In this document: positions 36,025 through 47,590 of the stretch, one piece after another
Layout of the letters: every line of letters begins with the position of its first letter
Numbering within the stretch: the stretch's first letter is position 1
Assembly: GCA_038503035.1 (NCBI GenBank)
Contig: JAVSML010020388.1
Span: 124,001-188,000, forward strand
DNA: 64,000 nt
DNA from: Crocodylus rhombifer
Taxonomy: Eukaryota > Chordata > Crocodylia > Crocodylidae
Reading direction: 5' to 3'
Notes under the pieces: model-generated
What the model was told of the DNA's origin: nothing
Seen by the model: only the letters and a program-made list of their open reading frames with translations
The model's database searches: none
Program-made: the position numbers and the translations under genes

Positions 36025-37659
36025 ATATGGGTGATCTCCGGTACACTGATTACTTTACATAAGCAAACCCTTTTCATTTATATTTCCACTTCAAATTTAA
36101 ACATATGTATCTTGTATAGTATAAATTACACCCAACATCTCTAATAGTGTAATTAATGGCTTGATAGGATACAACTAACCAAAACAAGAAAATATACCAA
36201 AAACAGCTGAAAACTAACACTGAATTACTCTTCATTCTGCTTTTCTATATGGTAAATGACTTCCATTTCTCCACTGCAATTTCCTGACTCCAGACAAAAA
36301 TATATATGACTTGCATGAGCTACACTAATTTGTACACCTTTTGATGACAAGGTATTTGCATAATCATTTAAGCTACTTTATTTCTCTTAATGCTACCCAG
36401 TCCACCATCAAAACCAAACTGAAGGGCTCATTTTTACCAAAAGAAAAAAAAGTCAACAAATCTCTGTAAAACATAAGAAAGCCAGAAGGCACTAATTTTA
36501 TAAACTGGATATTTTTCAAGTTTTTTAATATGACTTATTTTTAACCAAGACATATTGAAGAATTATTCATTCAGTTAAGTGCGTTCATTTTTGCAGAACA
36601 GGTTGCAACCCTTCTGGTAACCAATTAAGATGTGCCAAGATAAAAAAAATCCTCTACTGAAAGCATCATCGTGATTTCTAGTTAAAAGCAAAACTGACTG
36701 ACTGATTGGTTTTATGTTACTGATGACAAGCAGTTCTTTTCAGAGATGCAGTGTGGTACTTGACTCTCTCCAGTTGGTCTCCCTACATGTCAAAGGGAGA
36801 TTTGCATAAGTTGGGAGAGAAGAATATAATGGTTTATTGGCTTTGGGGAAACTTCTTTTGCAACATCCCAATAGAAACTAATTTAAGTGACGAAGGAACC
36901 TAAGAAACATTTAACCAACCAGACCACTCAGTCAGCACCAATACATCTCCCCCAAAACAGTATTTTGTGAGCAAATTAACACTGTCTAGCAAGTAGGATC
37001 CCCACTCCAATGCATTCATTTTAAATAGACTCAATGTCTCTTTGCATGTAAATATTTTATTGCATTTTTCAAGGCATCCCTAAACACTAAGAAACATCCT
37101 GTTCTTCATCTATAGCTGTATTCCTCCTCTGTGGCTCTCATGAAAACTGCTTATATGACCAGACTAATACTACCTGATGCATACTGCCAAGAGCAGTCAA
37201 CATAGAACAAGCAAGTTTAAACCTATGTTCCACAAATAAGATTACTAGCTTGCTTCAACAGCTCTAGTCTTCAGATTTTAGCACAAGTCTATGTTATCCC
37301 CTTTGATGCTTGGAGAGCAAGACTAGAGGCATGAAGTTAAAAGTAATTTTAAATAACTCCCCTCCCCCACATACACACACACATGCATCTGTAGTTCTTT
37401 TAATTCGTGCACTGAAGTCAAGTGGTTTTGCACGTAAAAATGCCGCTCATGTGACAGCACCCCAGTTCTCATTCTACCAGATTTTAATTGCGATACATAT
37501 GCCAAAAGGACGGCTCACTGAAAAACCTCCAACTCTTTGTCTGGTTCAACAAAAGGGCCAATAAGTTACTCAGGTATATCTTCATCAAATGATATTTGGA
37601 CCTTCATCTGACAGTTTGAACAATTTGCTCCTCCTGTTCTACATGAGTTGAAAATATTT

Positions 37660-37965
37660 ATACAGATTGCGTGCTGGTTCTGCTTTAACGATTAGCGACA
37701 GAAGCATCCATAGCATCACCAGGCGGCAAGTCGGGGTCATGAAACGTGGTACACGCTCTCCTTTCCAGTACCAAGGAAGCAGCATTTTGTCCCTGAAAAA
37801 GTCCCAACTAGCGTCCCTAAAGAGCACGGAGCTCTGCCTACCCCAGGTTACAAATCACAGGCTCAACTTGAAAAAACAACTTCACAACGCACGCGCTGCT
37901 CCTTACCACCTCTATGCAAACCGATTCCAGCCGGGGGCTCCCTTAAATTGCTCTCTTTATACTGC
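37660..37965 (-). promoter_or_regulatory. Candidate promoter: CpG-enriched segment with TATA-like box
   Basis: About 14 CpGs fall within roughly 260 bp, well above the surrounding sequence. On the minus strand, GCAGTATAAAGAGAG places a TATA box at 37961-37956. It is followed within 60 bases by GC-rich sequence and a donor-like AGGTGGTAAGG (donor at 37906). Further down, a short frame starts at ATG 37785 and runs about 48 codons to a stop near 37639, with a hydrophobic stretch MLWMLLSLIV; I do not recognise it. The position upstream of KLHL13 in the correct orientation makes an alternative first exon possible. This is inference. Confidence 0.3.
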
Positions 37966-39321
37966 TCCTGCAGCCTTTCAAACTAGTGTCAAACCAAGTC
38001 ACAAATAAATCTGCTCTAAACTGACCCAGACAGAATATACAGGGCTTTTCTGGGTGGCAATAACAGTGATCCCTTTTTACTCGCATGGCAACTTTCGATC
38101 AAAACGTTGTATGTGCTCATAAGCTTTAGACTCCATGTTTTTAACTACAACAGAATATGGTGTAACAAGCCCATTTTACATTGATCTGGAAACCAAGGCA
38201 GGAGTTAAGTGCCTTGCCCTTAGCAAGGAGTCAAAAAATATAATGAACTATAGGTGCACTAACCCCCTTTCTTTTGCTCTAGCTACTTGGTAGGCCATTT
38301 GGAAACCAGAAACAGGATGAAATATTTGGAGTCAAAGTTAACCGTTCTAGAACAACTGAAATGTGGGATATTACACTTCACCAATTAGAAAAAAATATTT
38401 TAAAAACCTTAAAGTAGGCAGCATATTTACCTTTTTGTTATAAAGTTAATATAAATTAGGATTATCACTTCACTAGATGTCAGAGTTAACCAGTTAGAGA
38501 AATGAGGGTTTGTTCAGATTATACCTGACTGCAAGTAGTATTTAGGAAACATGGAACTATATTTCTAAGAACAATAAGGAGTCATTTTAAGTCAGAGGAT
38601 GCTTACATTACCAATACTTATGTTTCTACTCTCTGCTTATTCTTTGGCATGGTATCGGAAAAGGTTAGGTCTGCTTACACATACACAGTACTGCAAGTAA
38701 AAGAAAAATGCAAGCATGGAGATGTAGACAAATATGTCATAATATCTTTCCAACGAACATGAGTTTCTATCACCTTTGTATCCTTACAACTGGATCAGGA
38801 TGCTATTTTTGGAATCGGACATATCGTCTGATCAAACTGGTTCCATTTTGTAATGCTGCTCTCCGTTTTAACGTGCATAGATTTATATTACATGTAAGAG
38901 TCCTGCTAATGCCAGCATTGTACCAGTGTAGAAACATGTGGGCTTAGACAGTTAAACGCTAGCAGTACAATACTGTGAAAGCTGCTGTTCTCATATCCCA
39001 CATGCTTCAGACACGCCTGCTGTAAGAATAGTGAAGTGTTTTTAGCAATTTGCTCCAAATATTTTGAATACATTGGTCCAGCCAACACCACATACCAATG
39101 CAAGATGCTGGTGCACACAGCCAGCAAGGGGAACAAATCAGAGCAGACACATGAAGTACGTTAACTTACTCTGCACGAGCAGCAGGGACCTCTGAACAGT
39201 TTAATTTTTGAAGTCTTACTGTCCCTTAAATCTCATGATTTTGAAAATCCACCAAGATGAATACCAGACAACACTTACGACAGTTTTCCCAAAATTGATT
39301 TAAAGGCCTCAAAACTACTAC

Positions 39322-39341
39322 TTTTTTTTTTTTTTTTTTTT
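39322..39341. repeat. T20 homopolymer run
   Basis: Twenty T followed by a G-rich stretch (GGGTGGGGGGGAGG). It may be the A-tail of an old minus-strand retrocopy, but no body is recognisable. Confidence 0.9.
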
Positions 39342-39826
39342 GGGTGGGGGGGAGGCACAAAGAAGGAATGGGAATTGCACTACTGTCTTGGACAATGTCT
39401 CTCTCATTTAGAGCCTCTAATTAACTGAAATAACATTGCTTTGAGGTAACACTACAAGCTTGGTGGAAGTCTGATAAAACATCTGCAGTACATGCAGGAA
39501 AATACACTTCAAATGAAGAGACTATATATTGTGTGTCATCTCTCACCACGTTACTTCTCAAACAAGAACAATAGGAATTAGGCGTACTTTGCCTCTTACG
39601 AATAGTGACTGACCCCACAAGAGAAAAAATATTTATAGTACCTATAAACACATCTAGGCATCATAATATATCCCCTTAGCAGATAAAGGCAACAACTATA
39701 TACAATAAGGTTTGAGGCAAGATTTTTTTTAAAATCTAAATATAGACCCAAAGCATTAACACGATAGGTAAGGCACTACTGAAGCTAAGAATACTACTGA
39801 AAAGTCAGCTGTTTTTATTACGGTGA

Positions 39827-39845
39827 TTTTTTTTTTTTTTTTTTT
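39827..39845. repeat. T19 homopolymer run
   Basis: About nineteen consecutive T; a simple repeat with nothing recognisable next to it. Confidence 0.9.
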
Positions 39846-41048
39846 ACATACCATATTGTCTGCAATATGAAATGCACTTCAATATGAAAATAAGCATTCC
39901 CAGTGTAAAGAAAATTTTGCGACTGTACCCTTCAAAAAACAAAACAATGAAAAAAATGGTGTATTTGATATTTGGCTTTATTTCATGCTTCTAAAGAAAA
40001 AGCCACCTGTATACACCAACACAAAACTTAAAGCAAGAATGCAAAGTTGAAATAGAAGCTCTGCCTAAACAAATTCAGACAGGCATTTTATGCATGTTGA
40101 AATACATGTACATGTATAAAAACCCTATGGTACATATACTAACTGCATAAACAAATATACGTGTCACACAAAAGGTAAGTTCAATGATGCTCATTTACTG
40201 TCTTCCATATTAAGAAAACAAAGATTGAAACAAGCTTCATCATTCAAGAAGTAAAATACCTACCAAAGTACACAACAATAAATCAGGTGGGTCCATGTCT
40301 GATATCTAAGTGTAAAAAAGCAGGGGGGAGTTATCCTTTCCTATGAATGAAGCCTGCCTAGACACTTAGACTTCTTAATCCGAGATCTGTGTCACAAATT
40401 GACGATAACATGAACTTTCCAATGAACATTCATATATATTTGGGAACATGGTTCAGGCTGCACAATCTCTCTGCATTTCAACGAAAAAGGAAAGACTTGA
40501 CACAAAACATCCATCATGGGAAAAAGAAAACAGGGTAAAAACTAGAGGTTCTATACAAAAAGGGAAAAAAGAAGATCAAATTCTGAGTGCCAATGTCATT
40601 AAAGATAGAACAGGGTATTTTGCCACAGGGGAGTCTCACGAAAGCAATCCCACCTTATTATCCTCATTTCTCTCACTTACATGTATGCTGGAGAAAGTGG
40701 CGATGACCTGGATGTTTTAAGCACAGGAACTGGGAATTTCCAGATAGCAGGAGAGCTCGTTTTCCATTTCAATGGCATGTTGTCACCACGGTACTACAAT
40801 AACAGTAAACAGCGTTTCCATAACAGACTACCAACTAGGACTTCCATTCCACACTCCTGACACAGCAGTGGCTGCTGCTAGGAACAAGCAAACGATTCTG
40901 CCAATGCCCTTAAACCGATGCTTCCAATCTGTAAAATAGGGCTGTGAGGCATCTCCTTTTAAATCCTGCTGTCCCCTAAAGCAATATGATGATTCTATCC
41001 TTCTAACTCAACAATAGTGCCACCTCGTTAGGGAAGCGTTGACTGCAG

Positions 41049-41088
41049 TATATGTTTAAAAAAAAAAGAAAGAAAGAAAAAAAAAAAG
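41049..41088. repeat. A/GAAA-rich simple repeat
   Basis: A runs with GAAA units, about 40 bp. Simple repeat, polymorphic in type. Confidence 0.85.
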
Positions 41089-43984
41089 ACTGCACTGAGA
41101 ACACCAGCACAATGCAGCTTTATTTAATAAAAGCAGCTAATTTTTAAAGAGCTTTTGTAATACTATTGTTCTACCTTAAAACAGGGACACTGCAGCATTG
41201 TGCTACATTCTGCTCTTATTAACCTGATTTCTGACCAATGGTAGCAGGAAAAAAAAATGGGTTTCATATGAAAATGAAACAACATACCTACTCAGAATAC
41301 ACTTGTCATCCTCTGAACATTCTTCTTTTGAGCTGCAACAATACAAATGGGATATAAATCTCAGCATAGCCTTAGGCCACGGCTAATAGAGATCAGTGAC
41401 TAAATTCAGCAGCCTGTTTTCCTCCTGTGCAAGCTCTGACCAAACAATACAAGAATGCCATTATGGAAAAAGCCCATTGCAAAAAAATAATCAGTTCTTC
41501 TAATCCATAGTTAGGAAGGCAGAATAAAAGAATAAGTATAAACTGCTGCAGATTCCTGCATGCTCTTCTAACAGCTTCTGATTCAGGTTGCTCTCATTTT
41601 CCTATGCTTATTTCCAAGGAGGATGAGCAAAAATCTCATGCATTTTACAACATGCTGTGGGAACACAAATATCACTCTGTCTTCTGCAGTAGAGAAGCAC
41701 AGAGTAGCGTGCTGCTAATAGCAGTCTTGGAGGGACGCTATCAACAATCTAATTCAGTGCCCCCCCTCTTGAACAGCTCACAAATTGCCTGAAGTACTGA
41801 CGAAGCAGCCGGTCATGCAGGTGTCCATCAGGGACCACTCTGCAGCTCCGTGATCTATTTGGTGACCTCCAGGAGCTGACGACCGCGAGAGATGTTTAAA
41901 AGGCAAGCTGCTAAGAACAGCAATTCAGGCTCCACGCATAAGAAATGCATGTATGTAGGAAAAATGCAAAAAGCAGCAACTAAATCTTATCCACGAAACT
42001 GCCCAGTGGTTTAAAGGCATAGCACAATGCTCATTTAAAAACACAATGTGAGCTTACCAGCATCATAGATTAAACCAACACATTCAGGAGACTGATTCTA
42101 CAGATTCCAGATACTCTTCTATACATGGCAGGATGCACTACACCAAGCTAGATTTTCTACCCCATGGCTTTATTCTACCCCAGCACTATAAACAGCCTCT
42201 TTAAATACACCAGTAGAAGATGGAAACCATGCCGGTATTTGCATTTCTCACTACTATACCAACCAGGCATTCTGTCAATTAAAAAAATTAAATAAAGAAA
42301 TGTAACAGCACTGCTGAGAAGGGACTGTCAACACTTCCAATCTGAAGGTTTACTTTCAACTTTGTAACCAGACTGTAGGCATTTGTTCTGGGATAACACT
42401 TAACATTGCAGGATTTTTTTATTTTTTTTAAGTGTTCCCCTAGAACTTAACCAGGAAGTTTAAAGTACAGGAGCTTAAACACAAAACAAGATACAAGCTT
42501 ATAAAGAGGTGCTCATCATATCATTTAACTCAAAACACAGTTTATGCTTCTTTGACATGCAGTTAAGGGACTAATTTCTTAGTACAGTACATTGAAAAAA
42601 AGATTGATGCTGCTTGACACATGGCTTAAAACTGGCAACGACTAGTTCAGGGCAACTACAGTACTTCCTAAAAAACGAAAAAAATGTCATACAGGTGTAC
42701 TTCCAGCATATGGTGCTGTTCTTTGCACCATGTCATCTTACAGAAAAACTACAGCTTTGCAAATGGTAAAGGATACAGTTTCAGTGGACGGGATCCTCAC
42801 AAGAGTATAGTCATGTATTGGCATGCACACAGATATGCCTACCTAGCGTGTGCATTACAAGCAATGCACGCAGAAATCGTCAACCGACAGACTAAATCAT
42901 GCCCTAGCTGAACCCATAGTTTAAAAATATGTTATGGTGAAAAAGTAATTGGATCTTGGCCAACACGCAGATTAGAACCAAAACAGAATTCACAAGCCAA
43001 AAGCTACACATATAGCCTTAAAACACAATGGGATGATACAGTTAAATCCTACCTAACGCCTAGTATAAACAGTCTAAATGCAAAGAGATTGGGATGCTTC
43101 CGCAGTGCCTGAAACAAGAGGGCTGCCTATAAAGATCTTGTTTAAAAGACCGGCAAAGATTAACAGAGACAATAAACAGACTAATTGTTTTTTGGGTGGT
43201 TGTATTTTTTTTATTTATTTTTTTTAAACAAATCTCAAAATGTCACCTGTGTCACTGGCTCAGGCAGCAGAAGTATGCTCATTAACAATGCGGCCAGTCC
43301 CCTCCCTTGACTCACATTACAGTAGCAATGAGGAGACCAACCTATTGCCAAGGAGCAAGACTCCATGGGTCACCTGAAAGTACGCATCCCACAAAGGTAA
43401 TTCAATGCACAGAGCCATATAAGAACTTCATTAGCTATCCTGAGTACTTTTTTTCATTTGAAGGTAACGTAGTCTAATCAATTATTGTAAATTAAGAGAG
43501 AATAGGATGATTTTTATAGCACAGCTTATTGGCGATAGCTTTATAATAAACAATTTAGCACTTCTAAAGCATGTATATTCCCTCCTCTACTTAAACTCGT
43601 CTTTTAAATGCTGAGTGCACTAGTTAAGCCAATTAATGAAAATGTGTAGTCTGTCAAAGCAAGTTTTAGGTCTTGCTAGAAATAAACACATTTTTCAGTA
43701 GCAAAGTGGAACTACCTACTTACATAAACTAAATGGAGGCAGCGCGCTGTTTTTTCCCCAAGGTTTAATCATCCAATGCAAAGAATAGGAACAAATGTAC
43801 ACAAAACTGTTTCTCTAGTATCAAGATAGCTCAATATATTATTCAGCAACTGGAATCATGAAGTCACAGATTTCAGGGCACTGGCATAATTAATGGCGAA
43901 TATGCAATCCTTGACCCAAACAGGAGCCTGCCATAAGAGGCAAACATTGCTTTTGTATGTAATATCTGAGGAAGCAAATTGGAG

Positions 43985-44445
43985 AGAGTCCCATGGAGGA
44001 CAATGAAAATGCCTGTGGGGCTGGGGGACAGGACTGGTGAGGAGAGGCTGGGGGAACTGGGCTGATTTAGTCTGGAGAAGAGAAGACCAAGGGGGGACTG
44101 AACAGCAGCCTTCACCTCCCTGCAGGGGGTTGCAAAGAGCATGGAGCTGGGCCGTTCTCAGTGGGGGCAGAGACAGAACAAGGAGCAATGGGCTCAGGCT
44201 GCAGCAAGGGAAGTTGAGGCTTGATATTAGGAAAAACTCTCTAACAAAGAGAGTGGTGAAGCACTGGAGGAGGCTTCCCAGAGAAGTGGTGCAGTCTCCA
44301 TCCTTGGAGGTATTTAAGCTCCAGGTAGACAAATCCTTGCCTGGCATGATGTACTTGGGGCTGGTCCTGCTTGGAGCAGGGAGCTGGACTAGATGTGACC
44401 TCCTGAGGCCCCTTCTCACCCTCATTTCCTATAATTTTTAAGAGA
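43985..44445 (+). mobile_element. CR1 3' portion
   Basis: It starts in the CR1 C-terminal coding region with TTTAGTCTGGAGAAGAGAAG, then GGGGGACTGAACAGC. It then encodes, in pieces, RLDIRKNSLTKRVVKHWRRL and PREVVQSPSLEVFKLQVDK. It ends with GGAGCAGGGAGCTGGACTAG and CCTCATTTCCTATAATTTT. The order matches the C-termini of the copies at 33-36 kb. No intact frame; 5'-truncated. Confidence 0.9.
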
Positions 44446-46529
44446 CTAACAGGAAAAAGCATAGGGAAAGTATGCAGAGTGCAATTTTCCACACTGTTGT
44501 GCCAACCACTTTCAGCACAAACTGCAAATCCCAACAATTCAAGTCCTGGATTAATCTAGGCACAGAGAACTAGGAGTGGCTATGGTTATGGATGTTATGG
44601 CAACAGTGAGAGGTATACCTCCTACTGTCATGCACACCCTGGGCTAACAGAGTATTAAATATTTACTGGATCGTGAAAATAAAGGCCAGTAACATTATCA
44701 AAATGGAGCCCACATATAACAAAAGTAGCAGGCACAATAGCAGTCAAACACAAACAAGCACCAGTCAATGTCAACATTAATTCTGTAAAGAGAAATTCAG
44801 AACCACATTTGTTTTTCTGGTTTTCCAACCAATTTTTTTTTTTCTTAAAAAGAGAGAGAGAAAAGTCAGCTTTTCCAACCCAGCTTTCCATTTTAAACCT
44901 CTTACAGAGTACAAGAGTCAAAAAAGGATTGTAAAGTAGTTCACTTCCAACTAAATCTAGAAACCCAGCTTCAAATTACAATTTGCTTTGGTCTTTTGTG
45001 TGTTTATAACTATTAAGTTGCTGAACTGACACATGAATTACCACAAAACTAAACCAGAACTAAAGCTCGCAAAGCATGCCCATCAAAAGTCAAGAAACTC
45101 AAAACCTAACTCGTTTCAGGACCATCATAGTTGGTTCAAGGCACATGCCCAGAATCTGGGAGACCAAATAATGATGTGCAACAGTTAGCATCAGGGGTCC
45201 TAGTACTTTTAGTGTTCACATAATGGCTCCCTTATCCACCACTTCCCTGCCCCCTCGAACAGGACCTTCCTTTCCCTTTCCCTCTCTTCCATCCTACTGC
45301 AGACACCTTGGGGCGGGGGAGAGTTGCTTTTGAAGGCAAACAATAAGTACATTGCCTTGACAACACCGACTATATTACAGTCAGGCAATAAACCATTTTT
45401 TAGGTTACACAACTGGAAATGTTAATGCTGCCCATGGCAAATTAACTCCCGCAGTTGAGCCTGGGAATTGCTGCATAAAGCAGAGCCCTACTAAAATCAA
45501 CGGGACTGCATGCATTCTCCTTGCAGTGACTCCATGATATGCAAAACCATTCATTTTAAACTATGAGAGTGTGTGTGTGGCCATGTGAACTTGGTACTTC
45601 TTCTCTTACAATTACAGTGCATCAAGAGGTCCCAGACAAATGCATTACAAATTACTGCTCTTTCATTAAGCGGGGCTTCTTTTTTAAACCAGGAATTAAA
45701 TAATAAAATAGTTGCAGACTTTTACTGAGAATTATACAATCTGCTTTGGATAGCGCACAGCCTTTCAGTGATTCAAAATACAATCAGAGAAGAATTTTTG
45801 CAAAAAAAATAAAAAAAAATCCCTCTCGGGGTAACAATGAATGCAGATGCCAGTACATTCTTAAAACAACTGCGTTTCTAGACATCACTAAGATGCTTTT
45901 TTTTCCTGAAAATACGGCAGAAGGAAATTTATGACAGTTATCTTTGAAACATGATTAATTCTTTTAAACAGTCTTGGCCAGCCCAAAGAGAGTAATGAGG
46001 AAGGAACTACCATGACTGGAGAAGGGTAGGATGGGAACAAGGAACGCAAGAAAAAACAGGTTTGGAGACAAATCCTACTGCTGTCACAAGGCTATAATGG
46101 GACAAGCGCTGTCTCTATAGCAATGCAAGCAGAGCTACTTCCAAATAAGGGAAAAAAAACCCAAATCCTTAAAAATTAAGTAAAAGCATCAGTCCGACTT
46201 CCATTCAAGGCATGCATCACATGTTTAACACAAAATACTGCAGCTTGTCATCCACCCACTCAGCAGTTTTCCCACAAACTAGGAACTTGCTGCAGTAACA
46301 TTTTAGGATGCACCATTTCAGAGAAAGCGACTTTGTATGCACACACATACAATGAAGCCCTTTATCGGACTAGGAAGCCTTTCCTTCAAAGAACAGAGCC
46401 GTTTCTCCTTCTTCGCTCCCTTCCAAGACCTGTCCCATAGGAAAGGTTTCTTTGGGGACTTTCTCAGCTAGGTTTCAGACCAGCAGACTATATGGCATAC
46501 AGCTTGACTAAGATGCTTAGTTTCTAGTT

Positions 46530-46645
46530 GTCTGATGCACCTGATGACGTGAACGTGAGATCAGGAACGCTTGTGCTCTACACATATCTTATTTAGTTAG
46601 TCTATAAGGTGCATATCTACCCTGTCTTCTGCCTGGTTTCCAATC
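46530..46645 (+). repeat. Dispersed repeat with TTAGTTAGTCTATAAGGTGC motif
   Basis: It contains ACCTGATGACGTGAA, CGCTTGTGCTCTACAC, then TTAGTTAGTCTATAAGGTGC. This GATGAAG...GCTTATGCTC...TTAGTCTATAAGGTGC order is typical of the right ends of a common amniote repeat group that includes the 58-59 kb elements. Only one end is present. Confidence 0.5.
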
Positions 46646-47224
46646 AGCAAACCCCCAAGTTATAATGGACTGTCCTGTTACCTTATGTAAGAATTGCCAG
46701 ATGGACACGACAGAAAATGACATCGTTGAAAGGGGTTAAATTAAGGGAAACCACGAGCTTTGTTTGATAGCTCTGGGAATATCTGAAACATACTCTAGAC
46801 AGCAACACCCAGATGGTAGAAATCCCATTAACAGCAGACACTCAGAAATATCATATTAAAAACAAGCAAAATATTGCATGTCAGGTACCCACATACCAGA
46901 AATGGGGGGAAAAATGGCAGAGCACTATGTTTCTTGGGGGAGAGTGCTTAGGAGAATTAAACAAGCAATACCGGATGTATTAATACAGAACATGTTTTGT
47001 AACCGCGCGTTATGGTTAGAGAAGTTATACTGGTACGTTTCCTCAATAAATATATTAAATTGAGAGAGCAAGCTGTTGAACCCAAGTAGCTTATTTTCTT
47101 AAAGTTCTTGCTGTTACTTGAGTTTTATTTTGCCACAGACATTCAAAAGCAACACAAGCTCTCAGTTGAACTCTCTACTTCGTCTTGTACCTAAGTAAGA
47201 GCAAACTGAAAAAAATACCTGGAG

Positions 47225-47590
47225 TCAGTAGCACAGTTAGCCCCAGGCATGAGCCCGGGGTGCTGACAGAGCAGGGGTGCACGATTCAGCAGCTATGGCC
47301 TCCAGCAGCTAGAGCAGGAGGGAGCAGCTGGGAGCCAAGGGGACTTGAGGTTCTGGAGGAAGAGGGGGAGAATGAAAGAGAAAGTGGGAGGTTACAGCCA
47401 GGGGGTTAATCCCATCACTGAATTCACTGCTGTTGAGCATGGCTTTCGGCACAGCCCTCAAGTCCTCCAACCAGCATAACCCTGGTTAAGGGGTCCTGCC
47501 TACTCCCTCCTGCTCTGCCCATACTGCAGCGGCCCCCTGGAAGGTACGCCTCTTCTGCCCAGGGCACCAAAAATATGGGTTACACCTCTA
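47225..47590. mobile_element. GC-rich nonautonomous element (tentative)
   Basis: A sharply bounded GC-rich block within AT-rich sequence. It starts GTCAGTAGCACAGTTAGCCC and CCCAGGCATGAGCCCGGGG, and ends GCCCAGGGCACCAAAAATAT followed by GGGTTACACC. The CCCAGGC/GCCCAGGGCAC ends are in loose inverted order, as in hAT-like nonautonomous elements. No coding frame and no clear target duplication. Confidence 0.4.

Larger units (their letters stand above)
36025..43984. other. AT-rich noncoding stretch
   Basis: No domain-bearing frame was found. Contents are a CpG-enriched promoter-like segment at 37660-37965, poly-T runs at 39322 and 39827, and an A-rich run at 41049. The remainder shows nothing I can support. 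Confidence 0.6.
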
